From the NCBI RefSeq assembly GCF_048263515.1, contig NZ_JBLXEC010000014.1, positions 1 through 64,000 on the forward strand: DNA of 64,000 nucleotides. Direction: 5' to 3'. Of the stretch, positions 18,141 to 26,301 are shown piece after piece (within the stretch, counting starts at the first letter, position 1; each line of letters begins with the position of its first letter). The position numbers were made by a program, and so were the translations under genes. The notes under the pieces are model-generated. The model worked only from the letters and a program-made list of their open reading frames with translations, did no database searches and was not told the origin of the DNA. Origin of the DNA: Marinovum sp048263515 (GTDB taxonomy: Bacteria; Pseudomonadota; Alphaproteobacteria; Rhodobacterales; Rhodobacteraceae).

Positions 18141-18500
18141 TCAGCGCAGCGCGGCCTGAAGCGGCACGCAGTGCTGTGCCGGGCGTGGGGTGAACGTCTC
18201 GGCCAGCGGTTCGAGCTGGAAGATGCAGCGATAGCCCGCGGGCGCGCCGGCTTCGTCACGGATCACCATGCCGTGGGCATAGCTGCTGCGGGCGCGGCCC
18301 TCGTCATCCTCGATCTCGGTGGCGGCACAGGCGTCGATCACCGCGATCGCATGGTCCGAGGCTGCGTGAAAGCTGGACCCGGTGACATCGACCAGCACCT
18401 GACCGGCTTCGCCGCGGGCGACGCTGATCTGCGGCGCTGTCACGTCTTCCGGGGCCGGAGTGGCGCGAACCTGGGATTCGAAGGCAGTGATGAGGCACAT
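18141..18500 (-). CDS. Hypothetical protein, 119 residues
   Basis: It starts MCLITAFESQVRATP with AGGGA upstream. It has a moderately acidic first half and three cysteines in the second half (DACAAT, YRCIFQ, QHCVPL). No signal peptide, membrane helix or known motif is visible. It is convergent with the HCCA isomerase gene 22 bp away, and a probable terminator of trcR lies behind its start. Coding potential looks real but the function is unknown. Confidence 0.6.
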   Translation of the reverse strand: MCLITAFESQVRATPAPEDVTAPQISVARGEAGQVLVDVTGSSFHAASDHAIAVIDACAATEIEDDEGRARSSYAHGMVIRDEAGAPAGYRCIFQLEPLAETFTPRPAQHCVPLQAALR

Positions 18501-18597
18501 GGGGCTGCTCCCTGTTTTGTCCGAGTGATGACCTGTTCGTGAAGCCAACCGCGCGAGGCGGCCGCAGGTTCCCTGCCATTTCGCGTCGGCGCACATG

Positions 18598-18624
18598 AAA
18601 AACCCGGCCACAGGGGGCCGGGTT
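18598..18624 (-). terminator. Rho-independent terminator of trcR
   Basis: On the minus strand a stem AACCCGGCC / GGCCGGGTT with a short loop is followed by a run of T. It lies 28 bases beyond the trcR stop codon. Confidence 0.75.
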
Positions 18625-18651
18625 CAGATTATTCAGCGATGCAAGCCGCGA

Positions 18652-19407
18652 TCAGGGCTGTTCGTCCTCGTCATCGGTCGAGCCGGGCAGGTTGAAGAAG
18701 CTGTCGGCGTCGTGGATGTCGCGGGTATCCTCTTCTTCGTCATCATCGTCGCTGTCTGACAGCGAGAAGGTCTCGAGCCCTTCGATGGCGGTGGGAATGC
18801 GCGGCTCGGCCGGCATGTCGAGGCTCTGCTCGGTCGAGAGCAGCTTGCGACGCTCGTCATCCGACATGGCTTCCCCCGCGGCGGCCTTCTTGGCGGCGGC
18901 CTTCTGCACGGCGGCGTCCAGTTCGGACTGCTTGCAGAGCCCCAGCGCCACCGGGTCGATCGGCTGCATGTTGGCGATGTTCCAGTGGGTGCGCTCGCGG
19001 ATCGACTGGATCGTCGGCTTGGTGGTGCCCACCAGCTTGGCGATCTGGCTGTCGGCCAGCTCGGGGTGGAACTTGACCAGCCAGAGGATCGAGTTCGGAC
19101 GGTCCTGACGCTTGGACAGCGGCGTGTAGCGCGGGCCCCGGCGCTTGTCTTCGTCATGCGCGGCGGGGTTGAATTTCAGCTTCAGCCTTGCCAGCGGATT
19201 GGCCTCGGCCTTGTCGATGTCATCCTGGGTCAGCTGGTTGTTGGCAATCGGGTCGAAGCCCTTGACACCCGCGGCCACATCGCCGTCGGCGATGCCCTGG
19301 ACCTCGAGCTCGTGCATGCCGGTGAAATCGGCAATCTGCTTGAAGGTCAGCGTGGTGTTGTCCACCAGCCAGACGGCGGTTGCCTTGGGGTGCAGCAGTT
19401 TGGCCAT
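18652..19407 (-). CDS. trcR: DUF1013 protein, cell-cycle transcriptional regulator TrcR type
   Basis: The 251-residue protein begins MAKLLHPKATAVWLVDNTTL, the conserved start of the alphaproteobacterial DUF1013 family. Two helix-turn-helix-like segments are visible: TFKQIADFTGMHELEVQGIA near residue 22 and DSQIAKLVGTTKPTIQSIRE near residue 120. The C-terminal 40 residues are extremely acidic (SDSDDDDEEEDTRD). The family has been linked to cell-cycle transcription in Rhodobacterales. Target genes cannot be inferred here. A clear terminator follows. The gene is divergent from RNase T2. Confidence 0.88.
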   Translation of the reverse strand: MAKLLHPKATAVWLVDNTTLTFKQIADFTGMHELEVQGIADGDVAAGVKGFDPIANNQLTQDDIDKAEANPLARLKLKFNPAAHDEDKRRGPRYTPLSKRQDRPNSILWLVKFHPELADSQIAKLVGTTKPTIQSIRERTHWNIANMQPIDPVALGLCKQSELDAAVQKAAAKKAAAGEAMSDDERRKLLSTEQSLDMPAEPRIPTAIEGLETFSLSDSDDDDEEEDTRDIHDADSFFNLPGSTDDEDEQP

Positions 19408-19536
19408 GCGGCGGTCTCCTTTGAACAAAACTCTCCCGTCGCCTGGATCGGCTGTCCCGGTCTGAGCCGGAACGGTTTCCATTGTCGGGGAACTTCGGAG
19501 GCTTATAGTCCCGGAAACGGTGAATGGGAAGTAAAA

Positions 19537-20172
19537 ATGCGTGTGATTGCCCTCTGTGTGGCGCTCTGCCTGCCTCTGGCGGCCTGGGGAGACGGTGAAA
19601 AGGCCGGTGAGTTCGACTACTGGGTGCTGGCGCTCAGCTGGTCGCCCAACTGGTGCGAGATCGAGGGCGATGCCAAAGGATCCGAGCAATGCGAGGATCG
19701 GCACGACTTCGGCTGGACGCTGCACGGGCTCTGGCCGCAGTACCACCAGGGCTGGCCGTCTTATTGCCCGACGGTGGAACGCGCGCCGTCGCGGGCGATG
19801 ACCCGAGACATGGCAGACATCATGGGCACCGCCGGTCTGGCCTGGCACCAGTGGAAGAAGCACGGCACCTGTTCGGGGCTGTCTGCCGAGCGCTATTTCG
19901 CGGCGTCGCGGGCGGCTTACGACGCGGTGGAGCGGCCGCAGGTGTTTCGCAAGCTGGACAAGGCGGTGAAGCTGCCGGCGGCGGTGGTGGAAGAGGCGTT
20001 TCTCAAGGAGAACCCGAAGCTCGAGCGCGACATGATCACCATCACCTGCCGCGATGGCCATATCCAGGAGGCGCGGATCTGCCTGTCGCTCGACCTGGAG
20101 CCGGTGCCTTGTGGGCGGGACGTGATCCGGGATTGCACGATGAAGGATGCCCTGTTCACGCCGGTGCGGTAA
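19537..20172 (+). CDS. Ribonuclease T2 family protein, exported
   Basis: A 211-residue secreted endoribonuclease. The signal peptide MRVIALCVALCLPLAAWG is followed by FDYWVLALSWSPNWC. The two active-site segments are FGWTLHGLWPQY (CAS I, histidine) and HQWKKHGTCSG (CAS II, with histidine and lysine). Six or more cysteines would form disulfides in the periplasm. It probably scavenges nucleotides from RNA. The start at 19537 is the only one that gives a proper signal peptide. It is divergent from trcR. Confidence 0.92.
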   Translation: MRVIALCVALCLPLAAWGDGEKAGEFDYWVLALSWSPNWCEIEGDAKGSEQCEDRHDFGWTLHGLWPQYHQGWPSYCPTVERAPSRAMTRDMADIMGTAGLAWHQWKKHGTCSGLSAERYFAASRAAYDAVERPQVFRKLDKAVKLPAAVVEEAFLKENPKLERDMITITCRDGHIQEARICLSLDLEPVPCGRDVIRDCTMKDALFTPVR

Positions 20173-20196
20173 TCCGTGCTTCGGGGCAGATCACTC

Positions 20197-20362
20197 AGCG
20201 CGTTAACAGCGGCCAAAGGCCGCCGCGCATCGCCGGGCCGCCCCCCGGGACGGCGATTTGGCTGACACAAGTGCGTCGATCAGGTCATCTTCGGATTTGG
20301 TGGGGATAAAGCGCTGCTGAACGGAGGGGAGATCGCCGCACCGCGGCCCGACGATGCACGGC
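20197..20362 (+). repeat. Dispersed repeat type A, copy A5
   Basis: Leader AGCGCGTTAACAGCGGCC, left arm gccgcgcatcgccgggccgc, core with TCGGATTTGGTGGGGATAAA, right arm gcggcccgacgatgcacggc. It sits between the convergent RNase T2 and rlmN genes. Confidence 0.9.
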
Positions 20363-20440
20363 TCGGGCTTGTGGCTGTCCTTGATGCCTTGGGCGATACG
20401 CCGGCTGCAAATGCGCTCCCGACGCCACCCGGACCAACGC

Positions 20441-20511
20441 GCCCCGGGCTCGACCCGGGGCCTCTTGCCAACAGCGGGAAAAGAGGTCCCGGATCAAGTC
20501 CGGGACGGCGC
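20441..20511. repeat. Short GC-rich palindrome pair (BIME-like)
   Basis: CCCCGGGCTCGACCCGGGG and GGTCCCGGATCAAGTCCGGG are two imperfect palindromes about 27 bp apart, ending 5 bases from the rlmN stop. Related palindromes recur at 27.7, 29.0, 43.2, 46.1 and 49.1 kb. Confidence 0.7.
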
Positions 20512-20516
20512 CCCGC

Positions 20517-21689
20517 TCAGAGCCCGGCTTCCGCCTCGATGTCCTTGCGCGACTTGCGCGCCCGTTCGGTGGCAGACTTCAGCTGGCCACAGGCCGCCAT
20601 GATGTCTTCGCCCCGCGGAGTGCGGATCGGCGAGGCATAGCCCGCCTTGTGCACGATATCGGCGAACTTCTCGATCCGCTCCCAATCCGACCGCTCGTAG
20701 GGCGAGCCGGGCCATTCGTTGAACGGGATCAGGTTGATCTTGGCCGGGATGCCCTGGATCAGCTTGACCAGACGGCGGGCGTCCGCGTCACTGTCGTTCA
20801 CCCCCTTGAGCATTACGTATTCAAAGGTGATCCGCTCGGAGTTGGAAATCCGCGGATACTCGCGCAACGCGCCCAGCAGTTCCTCGATGTTCCAGCGTTT
20901 GTTGATCGGCACCAGCTTGTTGCGCACCTCGTCGGTGGTGGCGTGGAAGCTGACCGCCAGCAGGCAGCCGATCTCTTCCGCCGTGCGCGCGATCTCGGGC
21001 ACAACGCCAGAGGTCGACAGCGTGATCCGGCGGCGCGACAGCTGGATGCCCTCGGCATCCATGGCGATCTTCATCGCGTCGCGCACATTCTCGAAATTGT
21101 AGAGCGGCTCGCCCATGCCCATCAGCACGATGTTCGACAGCAGCCGCGTCTCGTTCTTGGGCGCGCCTTTTTCCGGCCATTCGCCCAGATCGTCGCGCGC
21201 CAACATGACCTGTCCGACGATCTCGCCGGCGGTCAGGTTGCGCACCAGCTTCTGGGTGCCGGTGTGGCAGAAGGAACAGGTCAGCGTGCAGCCCACCTGG
21301 GACGAGATGCACAGCGTGCCGCGATCGGCCTCGGGGATATAGACCACCTCGACCTCATGGCCGCCGGCGATCCGCACCAGGTATTTCCGGGTGCCATCGG
21401 CGCTGACGTTCTTGGACACGACCTCGGGGATCTCGATGGTGAAATGCTCAGCCAGCTCGGCGCGATAGGCCTTGGAGAGGTTGGTCATCACGTCGAAATC
21501 GCGCACCCCCCACTGGTAGATCCACTGCCAGATCTGGCCGACGCGCATCTTTGCCTGCTTCTCGGGCGTGCCGATGGCCAGGAGCGCCTCGCGCATGGCA
21601 TCGCGGGTCAGACCAACAAGGTTGGTCTTGCCGCCCTCGGGCAGTTTGCGGGGGATGGTCAGCACATCCTGGGTGATCGGCGCGGTCAT
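20517..21689 (-). CDS. rlmN: 23S rRNA (adenine2503-C2)-methyltransferase RlmN
   Basis: A radical-SAM enzyme that methylates A2503 of 23S rRNA and A37 of some tRNAs. The 390-residue protein has the CxxxCxxC cluster motif in GCTLTCSFCHTGTQ. It also has the conserved RGTLCISSQVGC before it, and SFHATTDEVRNKLVPINKRW. The C-terminal mobile loop PRGEDIMAACGQL carries the cysteine that becomes methylated. The N-terminal RNA-binding helices (KQAKMRVGQIWQWIYQWG) are intact. Confidence 0.96.
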   Translation of the reverse strand: MTAPITQDVLTIPRKLPEGGKTNLVGLTRDAMREALLAIGTPEKQAKMRVGQIWQWIYQWGVRDFDVMTNLSKAYRAELAEHFTIEIPEVVSKNVSADGTRKYLVRIAGGHEVEVVYIPEADRGTLCISSQVGCTLTCSFCHTGTQKLVRNLTAGEIVGQVMLARDDLGEWPEKGAPKNETRLLSNIVLMGMGEPLYNFENVRDAMKIAMDAEGIQLSRRRITLSTSGVVPEIARTAEEIGCLLAVSFHATTDEVRNKLVPINKRWNIEELLGALREYPRISNSERITFEYVMLKGVNDSDADARRLVKLIQGIPAKINLIPFNEWPGSPYERSDWERIEKFADIVHKAGYASPIRTPRGEDIMAACGQLKSATERARKSRKDIEAEAGL

Positions 21690-21840
21690 GTCAGCGGCTC
21701 ATTTTCCGAAAGAAGTGCCCCACATATAGGATTCGGGCGCGGAATCAAAAGGATTCCCGCCCGATTCGCGACAAGCTGCCATAGCGGCGGCCTCTTCAGT
21801 TTATTTGCCAGCCCGAAAGCCGGGCAGAGATCAGCCCGGC

Positions 21841-22374
21841 TCAGCCGGCGCAGCGGTTCTCCGCATCCTCGATCATCGCGGTGAAGCCCAGGAGCGAGAA
21901 CGTGTCCTTGGTGATCGTGCCGCGCGCCGAACGGGCGGTCAGCACCGCGGAAGAGCCGCGTTTCATCGCCGCCACGATCTTGGCGTCATCCGCAGGAGAG
22001 GCCGCCCAGGCCCATTCGCCTTCGGTGAACATCTCGAACTCGGTGCCATTGACGTCGACATTGACGGTCGAGCCGCTGGCAAAGGGATAGCCGCCGGTAA
22101 AGGTGATCTGCGGCTTGTTCACCCCGGCCTCGGGGCGGAAGAAGGCAAACAGCAGGATGTCGCCCCGGCGCACCGCCACGACGCGGCCGTCGCGGGTGTT
22201 CACCGTCTCTTTCGGCCGGGTCACCGCCCAGCATTCCTTGGGGTCGTCTTCGGTGAAGACGCTCCAATCGGTCTGGGCCGCGACGCGATTGGTGCTTTCC
22301 TGCTGCGCGGCAACGGCCGTGGCCGCCGCAAGTGCGAGCACTGCGGCCATGCTGCGGGCAAAGGGAAGAATCAT
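21841..22374 (-). CDS. Invasion-associated locus B (IalB)-like exported protein
   Basis: A 177-residue protein with signal peptide MILPFARSMAAVLALAAATAVAAQ, then DWSVFTEDDPKECWAV and repeated short strands with FTGGYPFA and GTITKDTFSLLGFTAMIEDA. This matches the IalB family, common in free-living alphaproteobacteria despite its name from Bartonella. The molecular role is unknown. A C-terminal cysteine (ENRCAG) may bond with the one in KECW. The ATG at 22374 gives the best signal peptide. It is divergent from the asparaginase operon. Confidence 0.8.
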   Translation of the reverse strand: MILPFARSMAAVLALAAATAVAAQQESTNRVAAQTDWSVFTEDDPKECWAVTRPKETVNTRDGRVVAVRRGDILLFAFFRPEAGVNKPQITFTGGYPFASGSTVNVDVNGTEFEMFTEGEWAWAASPADDAKIVAAMKRGSSAVLTARSARGTITKDTFSLLGFTAMIEDAENRCAG

Positions 22375-22553
22375 ATGTCCAGCCTCCAAGCTGTCCTAGC
22401 CTCAACTACAATAACAAGGCCGCGCTGCCCGCCTTTTTCAGGTCTGGGTTTGCCACGCGGCCGTTTCCTTCTCGACAAAAGCATATTAGCGTCAAAGGTG
22501 CGACGGGCGAAAGGCCCGTTGGCAGAAAATCGCCAATAATTGAACGGTGTTTG

Positions 22554-23552
22554 ATGACCTCCGATCCCCATGCCGGTGCTGTGCCTCTTGTCGAAATCCG
22601 GCGCGGTCCCTTTGTCGAAAGCCTGCACCGTGGTCATGCGGTCATCTGCAATGCCGAAGGGCAAATTGTCGAGTCCTGGGGCGATCCCGATGTCGTGATC
22701 CTGCCGCGCTCGGCGATTAAGATGATCCAGGCGCTGCCGCTCATGACCAGCGGCGCCGGCAAGGACCTGGACAACCGGCAACTGGCGCTGTCTTGCGCCA
22801 GCCACGAGGGCGCGGCGCGGCACACCGATCTGGCCGCCGCCTGGCTCGAAAGCCTGGGGCTGGGCGAGGCGGACCTGCGCTGCGGGCCGCAGTGGCCCAG
22901 CGACCGGGCGGCGCAGACCGCGCTGACCAAGGGCGACACCAGCCCCTGCCAGCTGCACAACAACTGCTCCGGCAAGCACTGCGGCTTCCTGACGCTCAAC
23001 AAGCACTTGGGCGGCGGGCCCGAGTATATCCTGCCGGATCATCCGGTACAGCGTGCGGTGCTCTCCGCCTATGAAGAGACCACCGGCGAAACCAGCCCGG
23101 GCTACGGCATCGACGGCTGTTCGGCGCCGAATTTCGCCAGCTCTCTCAAGGGCGTGGCCCGTGCCATGGCGTGGTTTGCCAGCGCCGGTCAGCGCAACGA
23201 CAGCGCCAGCACTGCGGCTGTGCGGCTTGTCGAGTCGATGCGCCAGCACCCTGATCTGGTCGCCGGCGAAGGCCGGGCCTGTACCGAGCTGATGCGGGCG
23301 ATGGACGGCGTAGTGGTCAAGACCGGCGCCGACGGTGTCTTTACCGCGATCCTGCCGGCGCAGGGCCTGGGGATCGCGGTCAAGATCGCCGATGGCGCCA
23401 CCCGTGCCAGCGAGGCGCTGATGGCGCGGCTGCTGATCCGTCTCGGCGTGCTCGACGCCCGCCACCCCGCCGCGCTGCGCCGGGTCGATCATGTCATCAA
23501 GAGCCGCCGGGGCCTCGAGGCCGGGCTGATCACCACCGTGGAGGGCCTGTGA
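22554..23552 (+). CDS. Asparaginase (type II-like, DUF1501/AnsA-unrelated asparaginase family)
   Basis: A 332-residue cytoplasmic protein of the alphaproteobacterial asparaginase family, with no signal peptide. Conserved segments are LPRSAIKMIQALPL (Ser/Lys), LALSCASHEGAARHT, and QLHNNCSGKHCGFL with its paired cysteines. GYGIDGCSAPNFA and CTELMRAMDGVVVKTGADGV follow. These match the Rhizobium etli-type asparaginases. First gene of a tight operon: its TGA shares one base with the ATG of the HAD hydrolase. The start at 22554 fits family N-termini. Confidence 0.85.
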   Translation: MTSDPHAGAVPLVEIRRGPFVESLHRGHAVICNAEGQIVESWGDPDVVILPRSAIKMIQALPLMTSGAGKDLDNRQLALSCASHEGAARHTDLAAAWLESLGLGEADLRCGPQWPSDRAAQTALTKGDTSPCQLHNNCSGKHCGFLTLNKHLGGGPEYILPDHPVQRAVLSAYEETTGETSPGYGIDGCSAPNFASSLKGVARAMAWFASAGQRNDSASTAAVRLVESMRQHPDLVAGEGRACTELMRAMDGVVVKTGADGVFTAILPAQGLGIAVKIADGATRASEALMARLLIRLGVLDARHPAALRRVDHVIKSRRGLEAGLITTVEGL

Positions 23553-24172
23553 TGGCGGTCGAGGCAGTTGTCTACGATATCGGCAATGTGCTGATCGAAT
23601 GGAATCCCGAGCGCTTCTTCGAGGGGCGCTTCGGCGAAGAGCGCCGGCGGCGGCTGTTCGAGGACGTGCCGCTTCTGGCGATGAACGACGATGTCGACCG
23701 CGGCCATGATTTCGCCAAGGCGGTGGCCGGGATGGCCGAGGCGCATCCCGAGTGGGCCGAAGAGGTGCGCTGCTGGCACGACAACTGGATCGAGATGGCG
23801 AGCCCCGCCATCGACCGGTCAGTGCGGCTGCTGCGCGCGCTGCGGGCGCGCGGCGTGCCGGTCTTTGCGCTGTCGAACTTCGGCCGGGCGACATTCGACA
23901 TCGCCTGCGCGCATTATCCCTTCCTGACCGAGTTCGACCAGCGCTACATCTCGGGCCATATCGGCGCGATCAAGCCCGAGCCGCGGATCTACGAGCTGCT
24001 CGAGAGCACCTGCGGCGTGGCGCCATCGGGGCTGCTCTTTGCCGATGACCGGGCCGACAATATTGCCATGGCGCAGTCGCGTGGCTGGCAGGTGCATCTG
24101 TTCGACGGTCCCGACGGCTGGGCCGATCGGCTGGTGGCCGAAGGGCTGCTGGATCCGGAGGAGGCGGAATGA
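23552..24172 (+). CDS. HAD-family hydrolase (haloacid dehalogenase-like)
   Basis: A 206-residue HAD phosphatase/dehalogenase. Motif I is VYDIGNVLIEWNPERFF with the nucleophilic aspartate. Motif II is ALSNFG, motif III the lysine in IGAIKPEPRIYE, and motif IV FADDRADNI. The helical cap lies at about residues 15-80. The second acid of motif I is glycine, as in the YihX/epoxide-hydrolase-N-like branch. The substrate is unknown. It is translationally coupled to both neighbours (one base and ATGA overlaps). Confidence 0.88.
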   Translation: MAVEAVVYDIGNVLIEWNPERFFEGRFGEERRRRLFEDVPLLAMNDDVDRGHDFAKAVAGMAEAHPEWAEEVRCWHDNWIEMASPAIDRSVRLLRALRARGVPVFALSNFGRATFDIACAHYPFLTEFDQRYISGHIGAIKPEPRIYELLESTCGVAPSGLLFADDRADNIAMAQSRGWQVHLFDGPDGWADRLVAEGLLDPEEAE

Positions 24173-25083
24173 GCGTTCCTTTCATCACCTATGAAGACGG
24201 CGAGGCGCGGCTCGACTGGCTGCGGCTGACCGAGGCGCTGGCGGCGGGGCATCAGCTGCCCAAGGCCGAGATCGGCGACACCTTCCTGCGGCGCGGCGGC
24301 GATACGCTGCTCAGCCGCGCGGCCTGGATCGACGGGCTGGGCTCGCTGGTCAAGACCGCGACGATCCACCCGGGCAACGCCCCAGAGGGCCTGCCGACGA
24401 TCAACGGCGCGGTGAGCCTCTTTGACGACCGCACCGGCATTCTGAGCGCGATGGTCGATTTCCATCTGGTGACCAAGTGGAAGACGGCCGGCGATTCCCT
24501 GCTGGGCGCGCTGCGGCTGGCGCGCCGCGATGCGCGCGGGGTGCTGATCGTCGGGGCAGGGACGGTGGCGAGGTCACTGTACGAGGCCTTCGGCGCCGGG
24601 TTTCCCGAGGCGCGCTTTACCGTCTGGAACCGCACTCGCGCCAAGGCCGAGGCGCTGGCCGGGCACTGCCCCGGCATGACGGTGGCCGAGGATCTCGAAG
24701 CGGCGGTACGGGCGGCCGACATCATCGTCAGCGCCACCATGGCGACCGAGCCGGTGATCCGCGGCGACTGGCTGCAACCGGGCCAGCACCTCAACCTGAT
24801 CGGCGCCTACCGCGCCGACATGCGCGAGGTCGACGATGTGGCCCTGCAGCGCGGCCGGGTCTTTGTCGACAGTTTCGACACGACCATCGGCCATATCGGC
24901 GAGATCGCCATTCCGCTGGCCTCCGGCGCGATCAAACGCGCAGATCTGCTGGCGGATTTCTACGATCCCGAGGCGATGACGCGGCAGAGCGCCGACGAGA
25001 TCACCGTCTTCAAGAACGGCGGCGGCGCGCATCTCGACCTGATGACCAGCCGCCACATCCTCGACTGCTTCCAGACGGGCTGA
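24169..25083 (+). CDS. Ornithine cyclodeaminase / mu-crystallin family protein
   Basis: A 304-residue NAD(P)-dependent enzyme. The Rossmann motif is VLIVGAGTVARSLYEAFGAG near residue 125. The N-terminal region holds the catalytic lysine in the LVKTATIHPGN / VTKWKTAGDS segments. The C-terminal DSFDTTIGHIGEI and FKNGGGAHLDL match the family. Members include ornithine cyclodeaminase, alanine dehydrogenase and ketimine reductases, so the substrate is not decided. As third gene after an asparaginase and a HAD hydrolase, amino-acid catabolism is likely. Confidence 0.87.
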   Translation: MSVPFITYEDGEARLDWLRLTEALAAGHQLPKAEIGDTFLRRGGDTLLSRAAWIDGLGSLVKTATIHPGNAPEGLPTINGAVSLFDDRTGILSAMVDFHLVTKWKTAGDSLLGALRLARRDARGVLIVGAGTVARSLYEAFGAGFPEARFTVWNRTRAKAEALAGHCPGMTVAEDLEAAVRAADIIVSATMATEPVIRGDWLQPGQHLNLIGAYRADMREVDDVALQRGRVFVDSFDTTIGHIGEIAIPLASGAIKRADLLADFYDPEAMTRQSADEITVFKNGGGAHLDLMTSRHILDCFQTG

Positions 25084-25268
25084 GCGGGCGCTCCGACTTT
25101 GGGAGACCCTGCGTCAGCCCAAAAATGCGCAATCCGGCGCCGAAGCCACCCCGAAACCGGCTCGGCCGACGATGAATCGCTTGCCCGGCGACCGGCTTGG
25201 AGTCACATTTGGTCACCGGACCGAAAGGTATTGCCGGCCCGGGCATATTGCATTCAGGAGATGTGACC

Positions 25269-26273
25269 ATGCCGACATTTTCATTTACCGCCCTGGCGGA
25301 AACCGACCTTACCTTGAACGGATCCTCGAACTTCTTTGTCGGCGATACGCTCCTCATGCCCGACGCGCCGACGCTGACGATCACCGTCACCGACGATGAC
25401 GGCAGCTTGTCAGGTGACAATCTGACCAGCGAGCAGGCGGATGACACCACCGGCCAGACCGCCACGATCACCGATGCAGACGGCGTGGAGCAGGGCAACG
25501 GCGGGCAGATCTACGGCGAGGCCTATTTCTGGGTCAGCGATTCCGCCGGCACACTCTACTGCCTGATCGAGATCGAACAGGAAGGTGCCAGCGGCGATGC
25601 CTTTGCCTTTCACGCCGACTATGGCGTGCCGGCGGCGGGCACGTACCTGACGGTGGAATCGAAGCACAACGTCAAGGAAAGCACCATCCTGCCGGATTAC
25701 GCCGACCTGACCGCCGGGGGCGTCACGCCGGACCCCGAGCCAGAGCCCGAGCCCGAACCGGAGCCGGACCCCGATCCCTTCACCGAGTACAGCTTTACCG
25801 CCTTCAACGAATTCGATCTGACGATGGACGGCTACAAGAACCTGTTTGTCGGCCACTCCTTCGTGATGCCCGACGCGCCGACGCTCACGATCACGGTGTC
25901 GGACGACGACACCAGCCTGTCCGGCGACAACCTGACCAGCGAATACGCCGACGACGAGACCGGCCAGACCGGCACCGTGGTCGATACCAACGGCACCGAG
26001 GTCGGCAATGGCGCCCAGCTTTATGCCGAGTGTTTCTATTGGGTCAGCGACGCCGCGGGCAATCGCTACATGCTGCTGGAGATCGAGCAGGAAGGCACGC
26101 CCGACGACTACTTCGTCTTCCACACCGATTATGGCGTGCCAGAGGCCGGGGTCGAGCTCTTCGTCGAGGAAAAGCGCAACGTCAAGGACAGCACGATCAT
26201 CCCGGACTACGCCGACATGACCGTGGGCCCGATGGAGGGCGCGGCGAGCGAGTGGAACGAGCTCACCATGTGA
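25269..26273 (+). CDS. Acidic protein with two tandem copies of a ~150-residue domain
   Basis: A 334-residue, very acidic protein made of two similar halves (about residues 2-152 and 173-320) joined by a Pro-Glu/Pro-Asp linker (154-172). Each half runs FFVGDTLLMPDAPTLTITV, then SLSGDNLTSE, then YxEA/CFYWVSD, LIEIEQEG, and ends NVKxSTIxPDYADxT. No signal peptide is visible. CAGGAG sits 8 bases before the ATG. The sequence resembles modules I associate with secreted or Hint-containing proteins of Rhodobacterales, but I cannot name the family with confidence. Calcium binding and non-classical export are possibilities only. Confidence 0.72.
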   Translation: MPTFSFTALAETDLTLNGSSNFFVGDTLLMPDAPTLTITVTDDDGSLSGDNLTSEQADDTTGQTATITDADGVEQGNGGQIYGEAYFWVSDSAGTLYCLIEIEQEGASGDAFAFHADYGVPAAGTYLTVESKHNVKESTILPDYADLTAGGVTPDPEPEPEPEPEPDPDPFTEYSFTAFNEFDLTMDGYKNLFVGHSFVMPDAPTLTITVSDDDTSLSGDNLTSEYADDETGQTGTVVDTNGTEVGNGAQLYAECFYWVSDAAGNRYMLLEIEQEGTPDDYFVFHTDYGVPEAGVELFVEEKRNVKDSTIIPDYADMTVGPMEGAASEWNELTM

Positions 26274-26301
26274 GCCAGCCCGGCCGCGCGACCCTTGCCT
26301 G

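Noticed and set aside
18652..20061. A 469-residue extension of trcR to an earlier start
   Set aside because: The extension runs antisense through the RNase T2 gene. The conserved N-terminus starts at 19407.
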